Shown piece by piece: positions 19,801 to 27,846 of a stretch of 64,000 bases of DNA. Position 1 is the first letter of the stretch, and each line of letters begins with the position of its first letter. The notes below the pieces were generated by a model. The model was not told the origin of the DNA. It did not search any database and saw only the letters and a list, made by a program, of their open reading frames with translations. The position numbers and the translations under genes are program-made. Source of the stretch: Pedobacter sp. PAMC26386 (GTDB taxonomy: Bacteria > Bacteroidota > Bacteroidia > Sphingobacteriales > Sphingobacteriaceae); assembly GCA_014302835.1 (NCBI GenBank), contig CP060294.1:3001067-3065066 (forward strand). The letters are read 5' to 3'.

Positions 19801-20051
19801 ACACCAAATCGCTGTTACACGAAAGAAAGCAAAATATACAGCCAATTGTGGATAGAATCAGCACCCTTCAAGCCAATGCAGGACTTCAAAGTGATCTCTA
19901 TCATTTAATTCCAAGCTATATGCATATGAGTATTAATCGATTTTTTTTCTCCTACCAAAGAAAATACGAAATGATCATCTATCATTTTCTCCATAAATAC
20001 TATAATTCCAGATTAGCAAGGGAAAAAATTCAGGATCTGAATAGAAATTAA
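16872..20051 (+). CDS. class I lanthipeptide dehydratase, full-length LanB
   Basis: LanB glutamylates Ser/Thr from glutamyl-tRNA and then eliminates glutamate to give dehydroamino acids. At 1059 residues both halves are fused: the N-terminal glutamylation domain (about 1-750) with SRATPYGMFAG (around 90) and PRLTTAHNFR (around 585), and the C-terminal elimination domain (about 765-1050), which starts EWVYIKIYGG and contains WFYIRYQDPEMHIRLRF. Pinensin-type Bacteroidota clusters instead split these domains into two proteins. The stop codon overlaps the exporter start (TAATG). Confidence 0.95.
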   Translation: MLQPEDFYLLRSPYLSINTAEDLLNNHDELFSLLTAICQNKGIKEAIYIASPVLFREMEKMLEGKITEEKSTNRILQSLLKYILRASSRATPYGMFAGTSMGTTAQTTKITVGERHQHKSFTRLDMDFLDKIIESLAKNPQIKPHLSYTPNSSWYRVADKINYLETEMLKQTSTYSLSSVDYSEYLQEILEKANIGLNREKLYLCLDAEDFSEEEVANFIEELIDNQLLVHNLKSSPTSENALLEVIDKIASIADKTKDQEIIKYLNQLNKIDSVLSSDLFITEKRKIVTEVVSVFFDALDYSGDFFQVDLSLATLHNQINKNILIEITQQISEIALAMKINQPDDLGKFKDIFLNRYEGQELPLNQVLDTEYGIGYGNANSHSTGISPLVNEVNGGSSPPSKIFSKDFLHDMVQQKLFNALHMGNHGIEITQQDINSLNQNKTISAPLADSAYILGTITSRSPESVDKGEYNFILNAFTGPTSSAIITRFCYTDNRLYENVKACIKKEENDTAVIYAEIIHMPQSRQGNIINRPAFREFEIPFLTAGSVPREKQINVDDLMVRVTNGKIILRSQKLNKRVIPRLTTAHNFRFASLPIYKFLCDLQFQGTQSYYMWNWANFSDLPFLPRVTFKKIILSPAIWNITIKSLYENKETIDQQAIIPALKQFQKKYSIPNKVLLIEGDNRLLIDFTNQLSLEILQRQFISSKTIVISEFLYGSDQCFMENQSQEKFVNEIVIPVSKISKPQTPTQNSPIKNEPETLDRRFTLGSEWVYIKIYGGLKTLDNILRTDILYLTEYLKSNAIIDKWFYIRYQDPEMHIRLRFHLSNESDWKDVISAINIALEDSINNGSIYNIVYDTYEREMERYKSLTIIPSEDLFCVDSYYALKLLSISEGDQYERIRWMIATLSIDDYLNYFKLSLNEKSKLTQELAKGFYLEFGDSVQIERSLNGLYRSHSQSIKDLFEGKITETDHWVENTKSLLHERKQNIQPIVDRISTLQANAGLQSDLYHLIPSYMHMSINRFFFSYQRKYEMIIYHFLHKYYNSRLAREKIQDLNRN

Positions 20052-22243
20052 TGATAGACTTCATTCCTCAACATGATCAGATGGATTGCGGCCCTGCTTG
20101 TTTAGCAATGCTGACAAGTCACTATGGAAAAAAATATTCTCTCAGTTACCTGAGAGATAACTGTTTTATAACTCGGGAAGGCGTATCTCTACAAGGAATA
20201 GGTGAAGCGGCCGAACGCATAGGTATGGAACAGTTTGCTACAAAAGCCTCCATAACCAGGCTTGCTGATAAGGATATCCCATTACCAGCTATCCTATACT
20301 GGAACCAGAATCATTTTGTTGTCCTGGAAAAAATACAGGTTGATTTTTTTTCAAAAAAACTTAAATTTCACATCGCAGATCCAGGATATGGTTTTATAAC
20401 GTTAACTCAGGAAAAATTCGAGTCACATTGGCTTTCAGATAATGATGAAGGTGTTGTTCTTCTCCTAAGTCCTACTGAAAAATTTGATGAACTTCAGCCG
20501 CCTCATGAGGAAAATAAAACTATCAAATATCTTTTCAGCTATTTAAAGCCATTTACAAATTCTATATGGAAAATGTTTTTTCTTTTATTACTAGGCTCTT
20601 TGTCAACACTAATTTTCCCTTTTCTTAACCAAAATCTCATAGATAAAGGAGTAAACGGAAAGGATATGAGTTTGATTACCCTAATCCTGATAGCGCAGCT
20701 CAGCCTCTTTGTGGGAAATCTTGTTATAGAACTTTTCCGAAATTGGATCATGATGGTTGTGGGAACAAAAATTAACATCCAGATTATATCTGACTTTTTA
20801 AAAAGGTTATTAAAATTGCCAATCAAGTTCTTCGATACCAAACTGATGGGAGACTTTAACCAGCGCATTCAGGATCATGAACGCATTGAGCAATTTCTTA
20901 CCTCCCAAAGTTTACTGACGTTTTTCTCCATGATAACCTTTGCCGTGTTTTTCGGAGTACTATGGTATTATAGTATTAGTATCTTGCTAATTTATGTAAC
21001 TATGACATCAGTTTCTTTAGTATGGTCATTCTACTGGTTAAAGAAGCGCAAATCTCTAGATTATTTTCGTTTTCAACAAAGAAGTGAGAATCAACAAAGC
21101 ATTTATGAAATTATTAATGGCGTTACAGAACTGAAACTTAATCAGTTCGAAGATTTCAAGCGGGAAGAATGGACTAATATTCAACAGAAGCTATTTAAAA
21201 CTAATATACGTATACTCAGAGTAGATCAGCTTCAGATATCCGGTTTTGAATTCCTGAATCAGGCTAAAAATATTTTAGTGACTTTTTTGTCAGCCACACT
21301 TGTAGTAAAGGGAAGTATGTCTTTAGGAGAACTTTTGGCTATATCTTATATCATCGGCCAGCTTAATTCTCCAGTTAATCAATTGACTGGTTTTTTTCGA
21401 TCTTTGCAGGACGCAAAACTTAGCCTGGAAAGATTAAATGAATTACAAAATCAACCCACAGAAGAACATCCCGAATTACAAAAAAAACTTTCTAAGGATA
21501 GTAGCTTAGGTATTTCGTTCCATAATCTCTCCTTTCAGTATGAAGGTCCAAAATCACCTTTTGTGCTGAAAGACATAAATTTCACTATACCAGAAGGCAA
21601 GGTAACGGCTATTGTTGGGGCCAGCGGAAGTGGTAAAACAACTTTGATGAAACTCCTATTGAGGTTCTACGAACCAACCTGTGGATCGATATTCTATAAT
21701 CAGGACAATATTCTCGACCTATCTCCCAAAAATATCAGGGAGAACTGTGGAGTTGTCATGCAGGATGGCTTTATTTTTTCCGATACCATAGAACGCAATA
21801 TTGCCACAGGTGAAAAAATTATCGATCGAAAAAAACTTGACCATGCTGTTGAAGTTGCTAATATATCCTCTTTCATAAACTATCTTCCCTTAAACTACAA
21901 CACCAAAATTGGTGAAGCCGGAAATGGTATTTCAGGGGGGCAAAAACAACGAATGCTTATAGCCAGGTCTGTCTATAAAAATCCTCGGTATATATTTTTT
22001 GATGAAGCGACTTCTGCACTAGATGCTGAAAATGAAAAAATAATACATGATAATTTGCAATCCTTTTTTAAAGGTAAAACAGTAGTGATTATAGCCCATA
22101 GACTTTCAACTGTAAAAAATGCAAACCAGATTATTGTATTAAAGCACGGAGAAGTTGTAGAAAAAGGAAGCCATGCGGAATTAATTCAATTAAAAAACGA
22201 ATACTATAACCTGGTGAAAAATCAGTTAGAATTAGGGAGTTAA
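20051..22243 (+). CDS. peptidase-containing ABC exporter (LanT, C39 type)
   Basis: A 730-residue exporter that removes the leader after the double-Gly and exports the peptide. Order: C39 peptidase (1-140) with catalytic Cys13 in QMDCGPACLAML, the NHFVVL His and ADPGYG Asp motifs; six-helix transmembrane domain (about 165-440); ABC ATPase (about 480-725) with Walker A GASGSGKTT (around 523), ISGGQKQR signature, FFDEATSALD Walker B and AHRLST switch. Its start overlaps the LanB stop by one base. Note the cluster has no visible LanP protease or LanFEG immunity transporter. Confidence 0.96.
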   Translation: MIDFIPQHDQMDCGPACLAMLTSHYGKKYSLSYLRDNCFITREGVSLQGIGEAAERIGMEQFATKASITRLADKDIPLPAILYWNQNHFVVLEKIQVDFFSKKLKFHIADPGYGFITLTQEKFESHWLSDNDEGVVLLLSPTEKFDELQPPHEENKTIKYLFSYLKPFTNSIWKMFFLLLLGSLSTLIFPFLNQNLIDKGVNGKDMSLITLILIAQLSLFVGNLVIELFRNWIMMVVGTKINIQIISDFLKRLLKLPIKFFDTKLMGDFNQRIQDHERIEQFLTSQSLLTFFSMITFAVFFGVLWYYSISILLIYVTMTSVSLVWSFYWLKKRKSLDYFRFQQRSENQQSIYEIINGVTELKLNQFEDFKREEWTNIQQKLFKTNIRILRVDQLQISGFEFLNQAKNILVTFLSATLVVKGSMSLGELLAISYIIGQLNSPVNQLTGFFRSLQDAKLSLERLNELQNQPTEEHPELQKKLSKDSSLGISFHNLSFQYEGPKSPFVLKDINFTIPEGKVTAIVGASGSGKTTLMKLLLRFYEPTCGSIFYNQDNILDLSPKNIRENCGVVMQDGFIFSDTIERNIATGEKIIDRKKLDHAVEVANISSFINYLPLNYNTKIGEAGNGISGGQKQRMLIARSVYKNPRYIFFDEATSALDAENEKIIHDNLQSFFKGKTVVIIAHRLSTVKNANQIIVLKHGEVVEKGSHAELIQLKNEYYNLVKNQLELGS

Positions 22244-22268
22244 TCTACTAAAGATGATATAATACCTT

Positions 22269-22299
22269 TTTGAGCAATTATATGTTACTTTGAGCAATT
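22269..22299 (+). promoter_or_regulatory. 11-bp direct repeat with 20-bp period upstream of chaN-like gene
   Basis: TTTGAGCAATT occurs at 22269-22279 and again at 22289-22299, exactly 20 bases apart, ending 18 bases before the next start codon. Two helical turns between identical half-sites is the layout expected for a regulator dimer binding tandemly. It lies in the short gap behind the exporter gene. The cognate regulator is unknown. Confidence 0.4.
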
Positions 22300-22317
22300 C
22301 AAAAACAATTGATACAA

Positions 22318-23181
22318 ATGAAAAAGAAACTCCTCCTCCTTGCGTGGGTATTGATCCCTACAGTTTTATTTGCTCAAAATACTAATCAATCCTATAAAAT
22401 ATTTGAAACAAAAACAAAGAAGAGCATTAGCTTAGAAGAGCTGGTAAAAAATATAAAAAATGCAGATGTTCTTTTCTTTGGCGAAGAACATAATGATTCT
22501 ATCGGGCACTTGCTGGAAGCACAAGTTTTCAGCAGAATGATAATAGCCTACCCAGGCACAGCTTTATCGTTAGAAATGTTTGCTACAGATGTGCAACCTG
22601 TTATAAATGAATACCTTGCTTCGGTAATTTCTGAAAAGAATTTCATCAAAGAGGCACGGGCGTGGAATAATTACAAAGATTACAAGCCATTAATTGAACT
22701 GGCAAAACAAAATAAAGCAGAAGTTATCGGAGCCAATGCAGCAACCAGGTATAGTAACGCCGTTACCTTTTCAGGTTTAGAGAAACTAAATGATTTTCCG
22801 GCTGCTTCAAAAGTGTTTCTTCCACCCCTACCTATTGATACCGCAACAGGAAGATATCTGGAAAAATTTATTGAAACCCTGGGCGGACATGATATGGGAG
22901 GAATGAAGATCTATCAGACCCAAAACTTATGGGATGCCTCGATGGCCTGGTCCATCGCTAAATATGCCCAGTTAAATCCGAAGAAAAAGATCCTCCAGGT
23001 AAACGGAAGATTCCATAGTGATGAACACCTTGGTATCATGGGCCAGCTTAAAAAATATGCACCAAAACTCGCTACAGTCAATATTTCTTGTTTTACAGGC
23101 AAAGATAGCGAAGAGCCGGACTGGACAAAACAAACTATATTGGGCGATTATATTATCATAACTAACGTGATCAAAAAATAA
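22318..23181 (+). CDS. ChaN-like haem/iron-associated protein
   Basis: A 287-residue exported protein (signal peptide ending VLFAQ) of the ChaN family (Cofac_haem_bdg): FGEEHNDSIGHLLE near residue 55, LSLEMFATDVQP, NAATRYS and a C-terminal NGRFHSDEHLG. ChaN of Campylobacter is an outer-membrane haem-binding lipoprotein; this copy lacks a lipobox Cys. The start is the ATG of MKKKLLLL; a TTG three codons upstream is less likely. It may be independent of the lanthipeptide operon because a repeat-containing promoter region precedes it. Confidence 0.85.
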   Translation: MKKKLLLLAWVLIPTVLFAQNTNQSYKIFETKTKKSISLEELVKNIKNADVLFFGEEHNDSIGHLLEAQVFSRMIIAYPGTALSLEMFATDVQPVINEYLASVISEKNFIKEARAWNNYKDYKPLIELAKQNKAEVIGANAATRYSNAVTFSGLEKLNDFPAASKVFLPPLPIDTATGRYLEKFIETLGGHDMGGMKIYQTQNLWDASMAWSIAKYAQLNPKKKILQVNGRFHSDEHLGIMGQLKKYAPKLATVNISCFTGKDSEEPDWTKQTILGDYIIITNVIKK

Positions 23182-23184
23182 CAA

Positions 23185-23222
23185 AAAAAGGCCAACCCGT
23201 AAAATTACAGGAAGGCCTTTTT
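23185..23222. terminator. bidirectional terminator between chaN-like gene and mscL
   Basis: AAAAAGGCC (23185-23193) pairs with GGCCTTTTT (23214-23222), and the loop holds an inner stem of CCCGTAA against TTACAGG with one mismatch. A- and T-runs on the two flanks make it work in both directions between the convergent genes. Confidence 0.88.
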
Positions 23223-23240
23223 CATTAATCTTATATATTT

Positions 23241-23690
23241 CTACAGATTTTTCGTTTTTAGTAAGTCTCTGATTTCGCCTAACAATACTTCCTCTTTCGT
23301 TGAAACTGGTTCAGCAACAGCTACTTCTTCTTGTTTACGTTTCAATTTATTGATAGCTTTCACCATTAGAAAAATAATAAACGCAAGAATAACAAAGTTT
23401 ATCACCTCTGTCGCGAAATTACCCCAGGCAAGTACCGGGCCCGCTTTTTTAGCATCTTCTAAAGAGGCAGTAGGATTAGCTGCAACGAATGCTCTTACCT
23501 TATCGTTTAATGGAAGATAATTATTAATAAAGCCCTTATCGCCTATTAATAAGCTGATTGGAGGCATAATTAAATCATTAACCATAGAGGTTACAATCTT
23601 CCCGAATGCCCCTCCAATAATCACACCGACTGCCAGGTCGACTACATTTCCTTTTAAGGCAAATTCCTTAAATTCTTTTACAAAACTCAT
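23241..23690 (-). CDS. mscL: large-conductance mechanosensitive channel MscL
   Basis: MscL opens under membrane tension to release solutes on osmotic downshock. This 149-residue protein begins with the conserved helix [32 protein letters not shown] (cytoplasmic N-helix and TM1; the pore constriction) and has TM2 at [19 protein letters not shown], followed by a charged C-terminal bundle. Length and pattern match the family. Transcribed convergently with the chaN-like gene. Confidence 0.97.
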   Translation of the reverse strand: MSFVKEFKEFALKGNVVDLAVGVIIGGAFGKIVTSMVNDLIMPPISLLIGDKGFINNYLPLNDKVRAFVAANPTASLEDAKKAGPVLAWGNFATEVINFVILAFIIFLMVKAINKLKRKQEEVAVAEPVSTKEEVLLGEIRDLLKTKNL

Positions 23691-23863
23691 AATTTTAATT
23701 TTTCATGGTGTTCAACTATCAATAAAAATATAAACTTTATTACAAAAACAAAGCTTTTTGTTGGAAAAACTCATTCAAACGCAATATTTCGTTTAACTCT
23801 ATGATTGATATCTAAACCAAATGCTTATTTTTGAAACGGGTTATAACACCTTTTCTACAAAAC

Positions 23864-25336
23864 ATGCTTAAACAACATTTACAACAAAAATTACTTCAAA
23901 AGTTATCTCCTCAGCAGATCCAGTTTATAAAGCTGTTGCAGGTACCTACTGTTTCCCTTGATACCAGAATAAAAGAAGAATTAGAAGAAAATCCTGCACT
24001 CGAAGATCCAAGTTTAATGATCGCCGAAGAGCCTAAAGGAGAATATGATGATTTGAATGACTCACCTGATGATTTTGACGGAGGTTCAAAGGAAGAAAGT
24101 ACTGATGAATTTAATGTAGATGATTATTTACAGGATGATGGCGGGAACGATTACAGTACATCTTACAACAATAATGATGATGATGAAGAAAAGAAAGAAA
24201 CTCCAATAGCTATTGAGAGTACTTTTTTTGAAAGTCTTCAGGAGCAGCTGGATCTGGTTCCTTTATCAGATCAGGATTTCATTATCGGTAAACAAATTAT
24301 TGGGAGTCTTGATGATGATGGTTATCTGCGCAGACCGATTACTTCAATGATTGACGATCTTGCTTTTTCACAAAATGCAATGGTTGAAGAAGAAGATGTA
24401 CTGGAAATGCTTAAAGTGATCCAGAGTTTTGACCCTCCGGGAATTGCAGCAAGAGATCTTCAGGAATGTCTGACTTTACAATTGCGCAGAAAAGATTCTC
24501 AGAATCCTATTATCCTGAAAGCTATCTCAATCGTAGAAAACTATCTGGATGAATTTACCAGGAAACACTATGATAAACTTGAAAAATCATTAGGTTTAAA
24601 CAGTGAGGACTTAAAGGAAATCATAGCAGAAATACTTCGTCTAAACCCTAAACCTGGTGATTCAAACCAGGTAACAACCAAGCAATTGCAGGTTATTCCT
24701 GATTTCCATATTTCAAATAACGACTCTGTTTTGATTCTGACACTGAATTCAAAAAATGCCCCAGAGTTAAGAGTTAGCCGCTCTTATATCGATATGTTCC
24801 AGCATTATGATAAGGCTGCACAGAAAGATAAAAAATTAAAAGAGGCTGTACAATTTGTGAAACAAAAACTGGATTCTGCTAAATGGTTTATTGATGCCAT
24901 TAAACAGCGCCAACAAACCTTGTTAAAAACAATGAATGCCATTATGCAATATCAGTATGAATATTTACTGACAGGTGATGAACGTAAAATGCGTCCAATG
25001 ATCCTGAAAGATATTGCAGACAAGATTGACATGGATATCTCTACCGTTTCAAGGGTAGCAAACTCTAAATATGTACAAACTGAATTTGGGACTTTCTTAT
25101 TAAAATCTTTCTTCTCTGAAGCAATTCAAACCGAAAGCGGTGAAGAGGTCTCTAATAAAGAAGTAAAAAAAATCCTGGAAGATTGTATAGGTAATGAAGA
25201 TAAACGTAAGCCACTCGCTGATGAGAAGCTAACCGAAATCTTAAAAGAACAAGGTTACAATATTGCGCGCAGAACAGTTGCAAAATACAGAGAGCAAATG
25301 AATATCCCTGTAGCGAGACTGAGAAAAGAGCTTTAA
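23864..25336 (+). CDS. rpoN: RNA polymerase sigma-54 factor RpoN
   Basis: A 490-residue sigma-54. Region I (LKQHLQQKLLQKLSPQQIQF and the ELEENPAL helix) is followed by an acidic region II, the core-binding domain (about 120-300), the helix-turn-helix (around 385-410, DIADKIDMDISTVSRVAN), and the RpoN box ARRTVAKYRE near the C-terminus. Start chosen at MLKQHLQQ; a TTG 11 codons earlier is unlikely. No dedicated enhancer-binding protein is seen nearby. Confidence 0.97.
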   Translation: MLKQHLQQKLLQKLSPQQIQFIKLLQVPTVSLDTRIKEELEENPALEDPSLMIAEEPKGEYDDLNDSPDDFDGGSKEESTDEFNVDDYLQDDGGNDYSTSYNNNDDDEEKKETPIAIESTFFESLQEQLDLVPLSDQDFIIGKQIIGSLDDDGYLRRPITSMIDDLAFSQNAMVEEEDVLEMLKVIQSFDPPGIAARDLQECLTLQLRRKDSQNPIILKAISIVENYLDEFTRKHYDKLEKSLGLNSEDLKEIIAEILRLNPKPGDSNQVTTKQLQVIPDFHISNNDSVLILTLNSKNAPELRVSRSYIDMFQHYDKAAQKDKKLKEAVQFVKQKLDSAKWFIDAIKQRQQTLLKTMNAIMQYQYEYLLTGDERKMRPMILKDIADKIDMDISTVSRVANSKYVQTEFGTFLLKSFFSEAIQTESGEEVSNKEVKKILEDCIGNEDKRKPLADEKLTEILKEQGYNIARRTVAKYREQMNIPVARLRKEL

Positions 25337-25350
25337 TTGTTTTTATACAA

Positions 25351-25375
25351 AAATGGAACCTGATCGGTTCCATTT
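25351..25375. terminator. hairpin between rpoN and receiver gene
   Basis: AAATGGAACC (25351-25360) and GGTTCCATTT (25366-25375) form a perfect 10-bp stem with a 5-nt loop between two convergent genes. T-rich flanks suit bidirectional termination, though there is no long T-run. Confidence 0.75.
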
Positions 25376-25389
25376 GCATTTGGTATAGG

Positions 25390-25857
25390 TTAAGAAAGTA
25401 GATTTTGTCTGAGCAGAAATTCCAGCTGCTTATTTGCAACCAGCAATGCTTCAGTTAATTCTTTGTTTTCTTTTCTTAGGGCATAAATCTCGTAAGCTTT
25501 TTCAATGTTGATCCTCAGATCTTCATCCATCCATGGCTTTTGTATATATTTATAAACCTGACCTTTGTTGATGGCATCAATCACTGCATTAATATCTGCA
25601 TAACCAGTCAGTAATATTCTAATCGGATCAGGAAAATCAGGAATTATTGACTCCAGGAATTCAATACCAGTGGTAACTGGCATGCGTTGATCGGTGATAA
25701 TTACATGAATTAGTTCAGTTTCTAATACTTTCCGTCCCTCTACTGCAGATTCTGCTGTAAAAATGTTGAATTTCCTTCTAAAGCCAGCTTTAAAAGAGTT
25801 AAGATTATGAACTTCATCATCCACATAAAGCACATTAATTGGGGTGTCGGAATTCAT
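25390..25857 (-). CDS. single-domain receiver protein with C-terminal coiled coil
   Basis: A 155-residue response regulator: LYVDDEVHNL acidic pocket, phosphoacceptor Asp in VIITDQRMP, RILLTGY switch and IQKPW Lys. After the receiver comes a 30-residue helix (ALRKENKELTEALLVANKQLEF) and no output domain. It closely resembles the N-terminal receiver of the receiver-kinase encoded at 29991-31070, and is transcribed divergently from that operon's first gene, so the two probably work in one circuit, perhaps as phosphate sink or shuttle. Confidence 0.88.
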   Translation of the reverse strand: MNSDTPINVLYVDDEVHNLNSFKAGFRRKFNIFTAESAVEGRKVLETELIHVIITDQRMPVTTGIEFLESIIPDFPDPIRILLTGYADINAVIDAINKGQVYKYIQKPWMDEDLRINIEKAYEIYALRKENKELTEALLVANKQLEFLLRQNLLS

Positions 25858-25985
25858 TGTTATTTATTGGATTTTTTTGTTAAATATATTGCTTTTATAA
25901 ATTCTAAAAAACTAATTTCGGATAAAAATTATTTCTAAATAATAATTGCTCAATTTTACACAAAAGCTCACACAATATAGCAAAA

Positions 25986-27152
25986 ATGGATAAGATTAAT
26001 TCTAGTGTTAATGCTCCCGACCATTCAACAATATACCGTCCCGTTTATTTCAGATTAATCAATCCGGAGGAAGAAGAAAGTCTAAAAGCTTTAATCCAAA
26101 ATAACCGTAACCTGACCATTTACGATACTATTTTAAGCCAGCTTGCCGAGTTAATTAAACTCAACAATCCGCAAAAAAAACTGACAAAAGAAGAATCCGC
26201 AGAACTCATTGCACTGCATATGAAAAGTGAAGCTGATCAGTATGGCGTATGGGTATATTTCCCTTGGTCAAATAAACTGGTGCACACTTTAGATGAAAAG
26301 GAATTTGCCCAGGTAAGAACTAACAGAAATGTTTATAAAGTTACCCCTGAAGAAATAGCTGTCCTTCAACAAAAAAAGATAGGAATTATTGGCTTATCAG
26401 TAGGTCAGAGTATTGCTTTAACTTTAGCCATGGAACGGACCTGCGGAGAACTGCGCCTGGCCGATTTTGATGAGATAGAGCTCAGCAATATGAACAGAAT
26501 TAAGGTAAGCGTACAGGATCTTGGTCTGAACAAATCTATTGTAGCAGCTAGACAGATTGCTGAGCTTGATCCGTTTATTAATGTAATTTGTTTTACAGAT
26601 GGTATCACGCTAGATACAATTGATGAATTTTTCACTGGCAACGGCAAACTGGATATCCTGGTTGAAGAATGTGATGGTATTGACATTAAAATTCTCGCCC
26701 GCATTAAGGCCAAAGAATTGGGTATCCCAGTAGTGATGGATACTAATGATAAAGGAATGCTTGATGTAGAACGTTTCGATCTAGAACCTGAAAGACCAAT
26801 ATTCCATGGAAAAGTAGCTGAACTGGAAGCTTTAAGTCCTGATGAGCTGACTGAAAGACTAAATAACCTAACCATTCCTGAGAAAATAGGATATTTGGGT
26901 AAAATTATTGGTTTTGAAAATTTATCAGAAGCAATGATGAAATCTGTCAGCGAAATGAACAAAACCATTGTAGGCTGGCCACAACTCGCTTCGGCCGTTA
27001 CACTAGGTGGAGCCATGATTACGGACATCAGCCGCAAAATACTGCTTAAACAATTTAGTGATTCCGGCAGATACTTTGTAGATTTCGACAATCTATTCAA
27101 AGATGAGTTTAATACGATTAAAACTATAAACGGAGACAATGATACACATTAG
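25986..27152 (+). CDS. ThiF/E1-like adenylyltransferase-domain protein
   Basis: A 388-residue protein with an about 120-residue N-terminal region and a ThiF/MoeB-type Rossmann domain: GIIGLSVGQSIALTLAM (nucleotide loop, about 132-148), LADFDEIELSNMNR (ATP-binding, with Asp and Arg as in E1 enzymes) and VVMDTND. E1-like enzymes adenylate the C-terminus of small ubiquitin-like proteins or other carboxylates; no such carrier protein and no CxxC zinc motif is seen here. It opens a five-gene operon: the next start overlaps its stop by 14 bases. Confidence 0.82.
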   Translation: MDKINSSVNAPDHSTIYRPVYFRLINPEEEESLKALIQNNRNLTIYDTILSQLAELIKLNNPQKKLTKEESAELIALHMKSEADQYGVWVYFPWSNKLVHTLDEKEFAQVRTNRNVYKVTPEEIAVLQQKKIGIIGLSVGQSIALTLAMERTCGELRLADFDEIELSNMNRIKVSVQDLGLNKSIVAARQIAELDPFINVICFTDGITLDTIDEFFTGNGKLDILVEECDGIDIKILARIKAKELGIPVVMDTNDKGMLDVERFDLEPERPIFHGKVAELEALSPDELTERLNNLTIPEKIGYLGKIIGFENLSEAMMKSVSEMNKTIVGWPQLASAVTLGGAMITDISRKILLKQFSDSGRYFVDFDNLFKDEFNTIKTINGDNDTH

Positions 27153-27846
27153 AACATTCAGAGCTCCGGATGATCCGGAAGCATGCTCAAAATTTATTGT
27201 CGGCCACAAAAGATTACTTGAGCTTTATGGTATCACACAAATCACCTCAAATAAACAGGATTGGGTAGAAGACCCAAAAACTATGGTGATTCTGGTGGAA
27301 GACAAAGAAACCAAATTTGTCTACGGAGGTGCACGGATTCAAATTAAGACTGACCAGTATGAATTACCTATTGCTACAGCGATTGGCAAGTACGATTCAA
27401 AGATATATGACATGATTAACGCAGACGATGAGCGTGGCGGAACTTGTGAATTATGCGGTTTATGGAATTCACGCGAAGTTGCTGGTATGGGAATTGGAAG
27501 TCATGTACTAGCCAGGGTTGGCTCAGTGCTTGCTGCAAAACTACCCATCGTAAGTTTATTCGTTTTGTGTGCTCCTGTGACAGTTAGAATGGGAAAAAGA
27601 GTAGGATGCGTGATTGAAACTTCACTGGGTAACAACGGACTCTTCTATTATCCGAAAGACGATCTTGTAGCGACTGCAATGCGATTAAGAAATCCATTTG
27701 ATTTAAGTAATGCTGATGATGCAGAACGGGAAAAGATCCTTTCTCTTCGTGATAATCCGCATCAGCTTTTTGAAGAAAGGGGCCCAAAAGGAATGTATCA
27801 GTTAGAATATAATTTAAATATTCCAAACCTCCATGACCCTGTTTAA
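27139..27846 (+). CDS. GNAT-like acyltransferase-fold protein
   Basis: A 235-residue protein that I place in the GNAT/N-acyl amino acid synthase-like fold from its N-terminal IHIRTFRAPDDPEACSKF, the central beta strand FVYGGARIQI, and a CoA-loop-like segment VAGMGIGSHVLARVG. It also carries a CELC pair. It overlaps the ThiF-like gene by 14 bases and the sensor kinase gene by 14 bases, which implies coupled translation. A pairing of an adenylating enzyme with an acyltransferase suggests joint action on one small molecule or protein; substrate unknown. Confidence 0.6.
   Translation: MIHIRTFRAPDDPEACSKFIVGHKRLLELYGITQITSNKQDWVEDPKTMVILVEDKETKFVYGGARIQIKTDQYELPIATAIGKYDSKIYDMINADDERGGTCELCGLWNSREVAGMGIGSHVLARVGSVLAAKLPIVSLFVLCAPVTVRMGKRVGCVIETSLGNNGLFYYPKDDLVATAMRLRNPFDLSNADDAEREKILSLRDNPHQLFEERGPKGMYQLEYNLNIPNLHDPV

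Noticed and set aside
22309..22317. TTG as start of the ChaN-like gene
   Set aside because: ATG three codons later begins a normal signal peptide (MKKKLLLL).
26405..27139. 244-codon antisense frame opposite the ThiF-like gene
   Set aside because: Ser/Ile-rich low-information product; the plus-strand gene has clear E1-type motifs and operon overlap.
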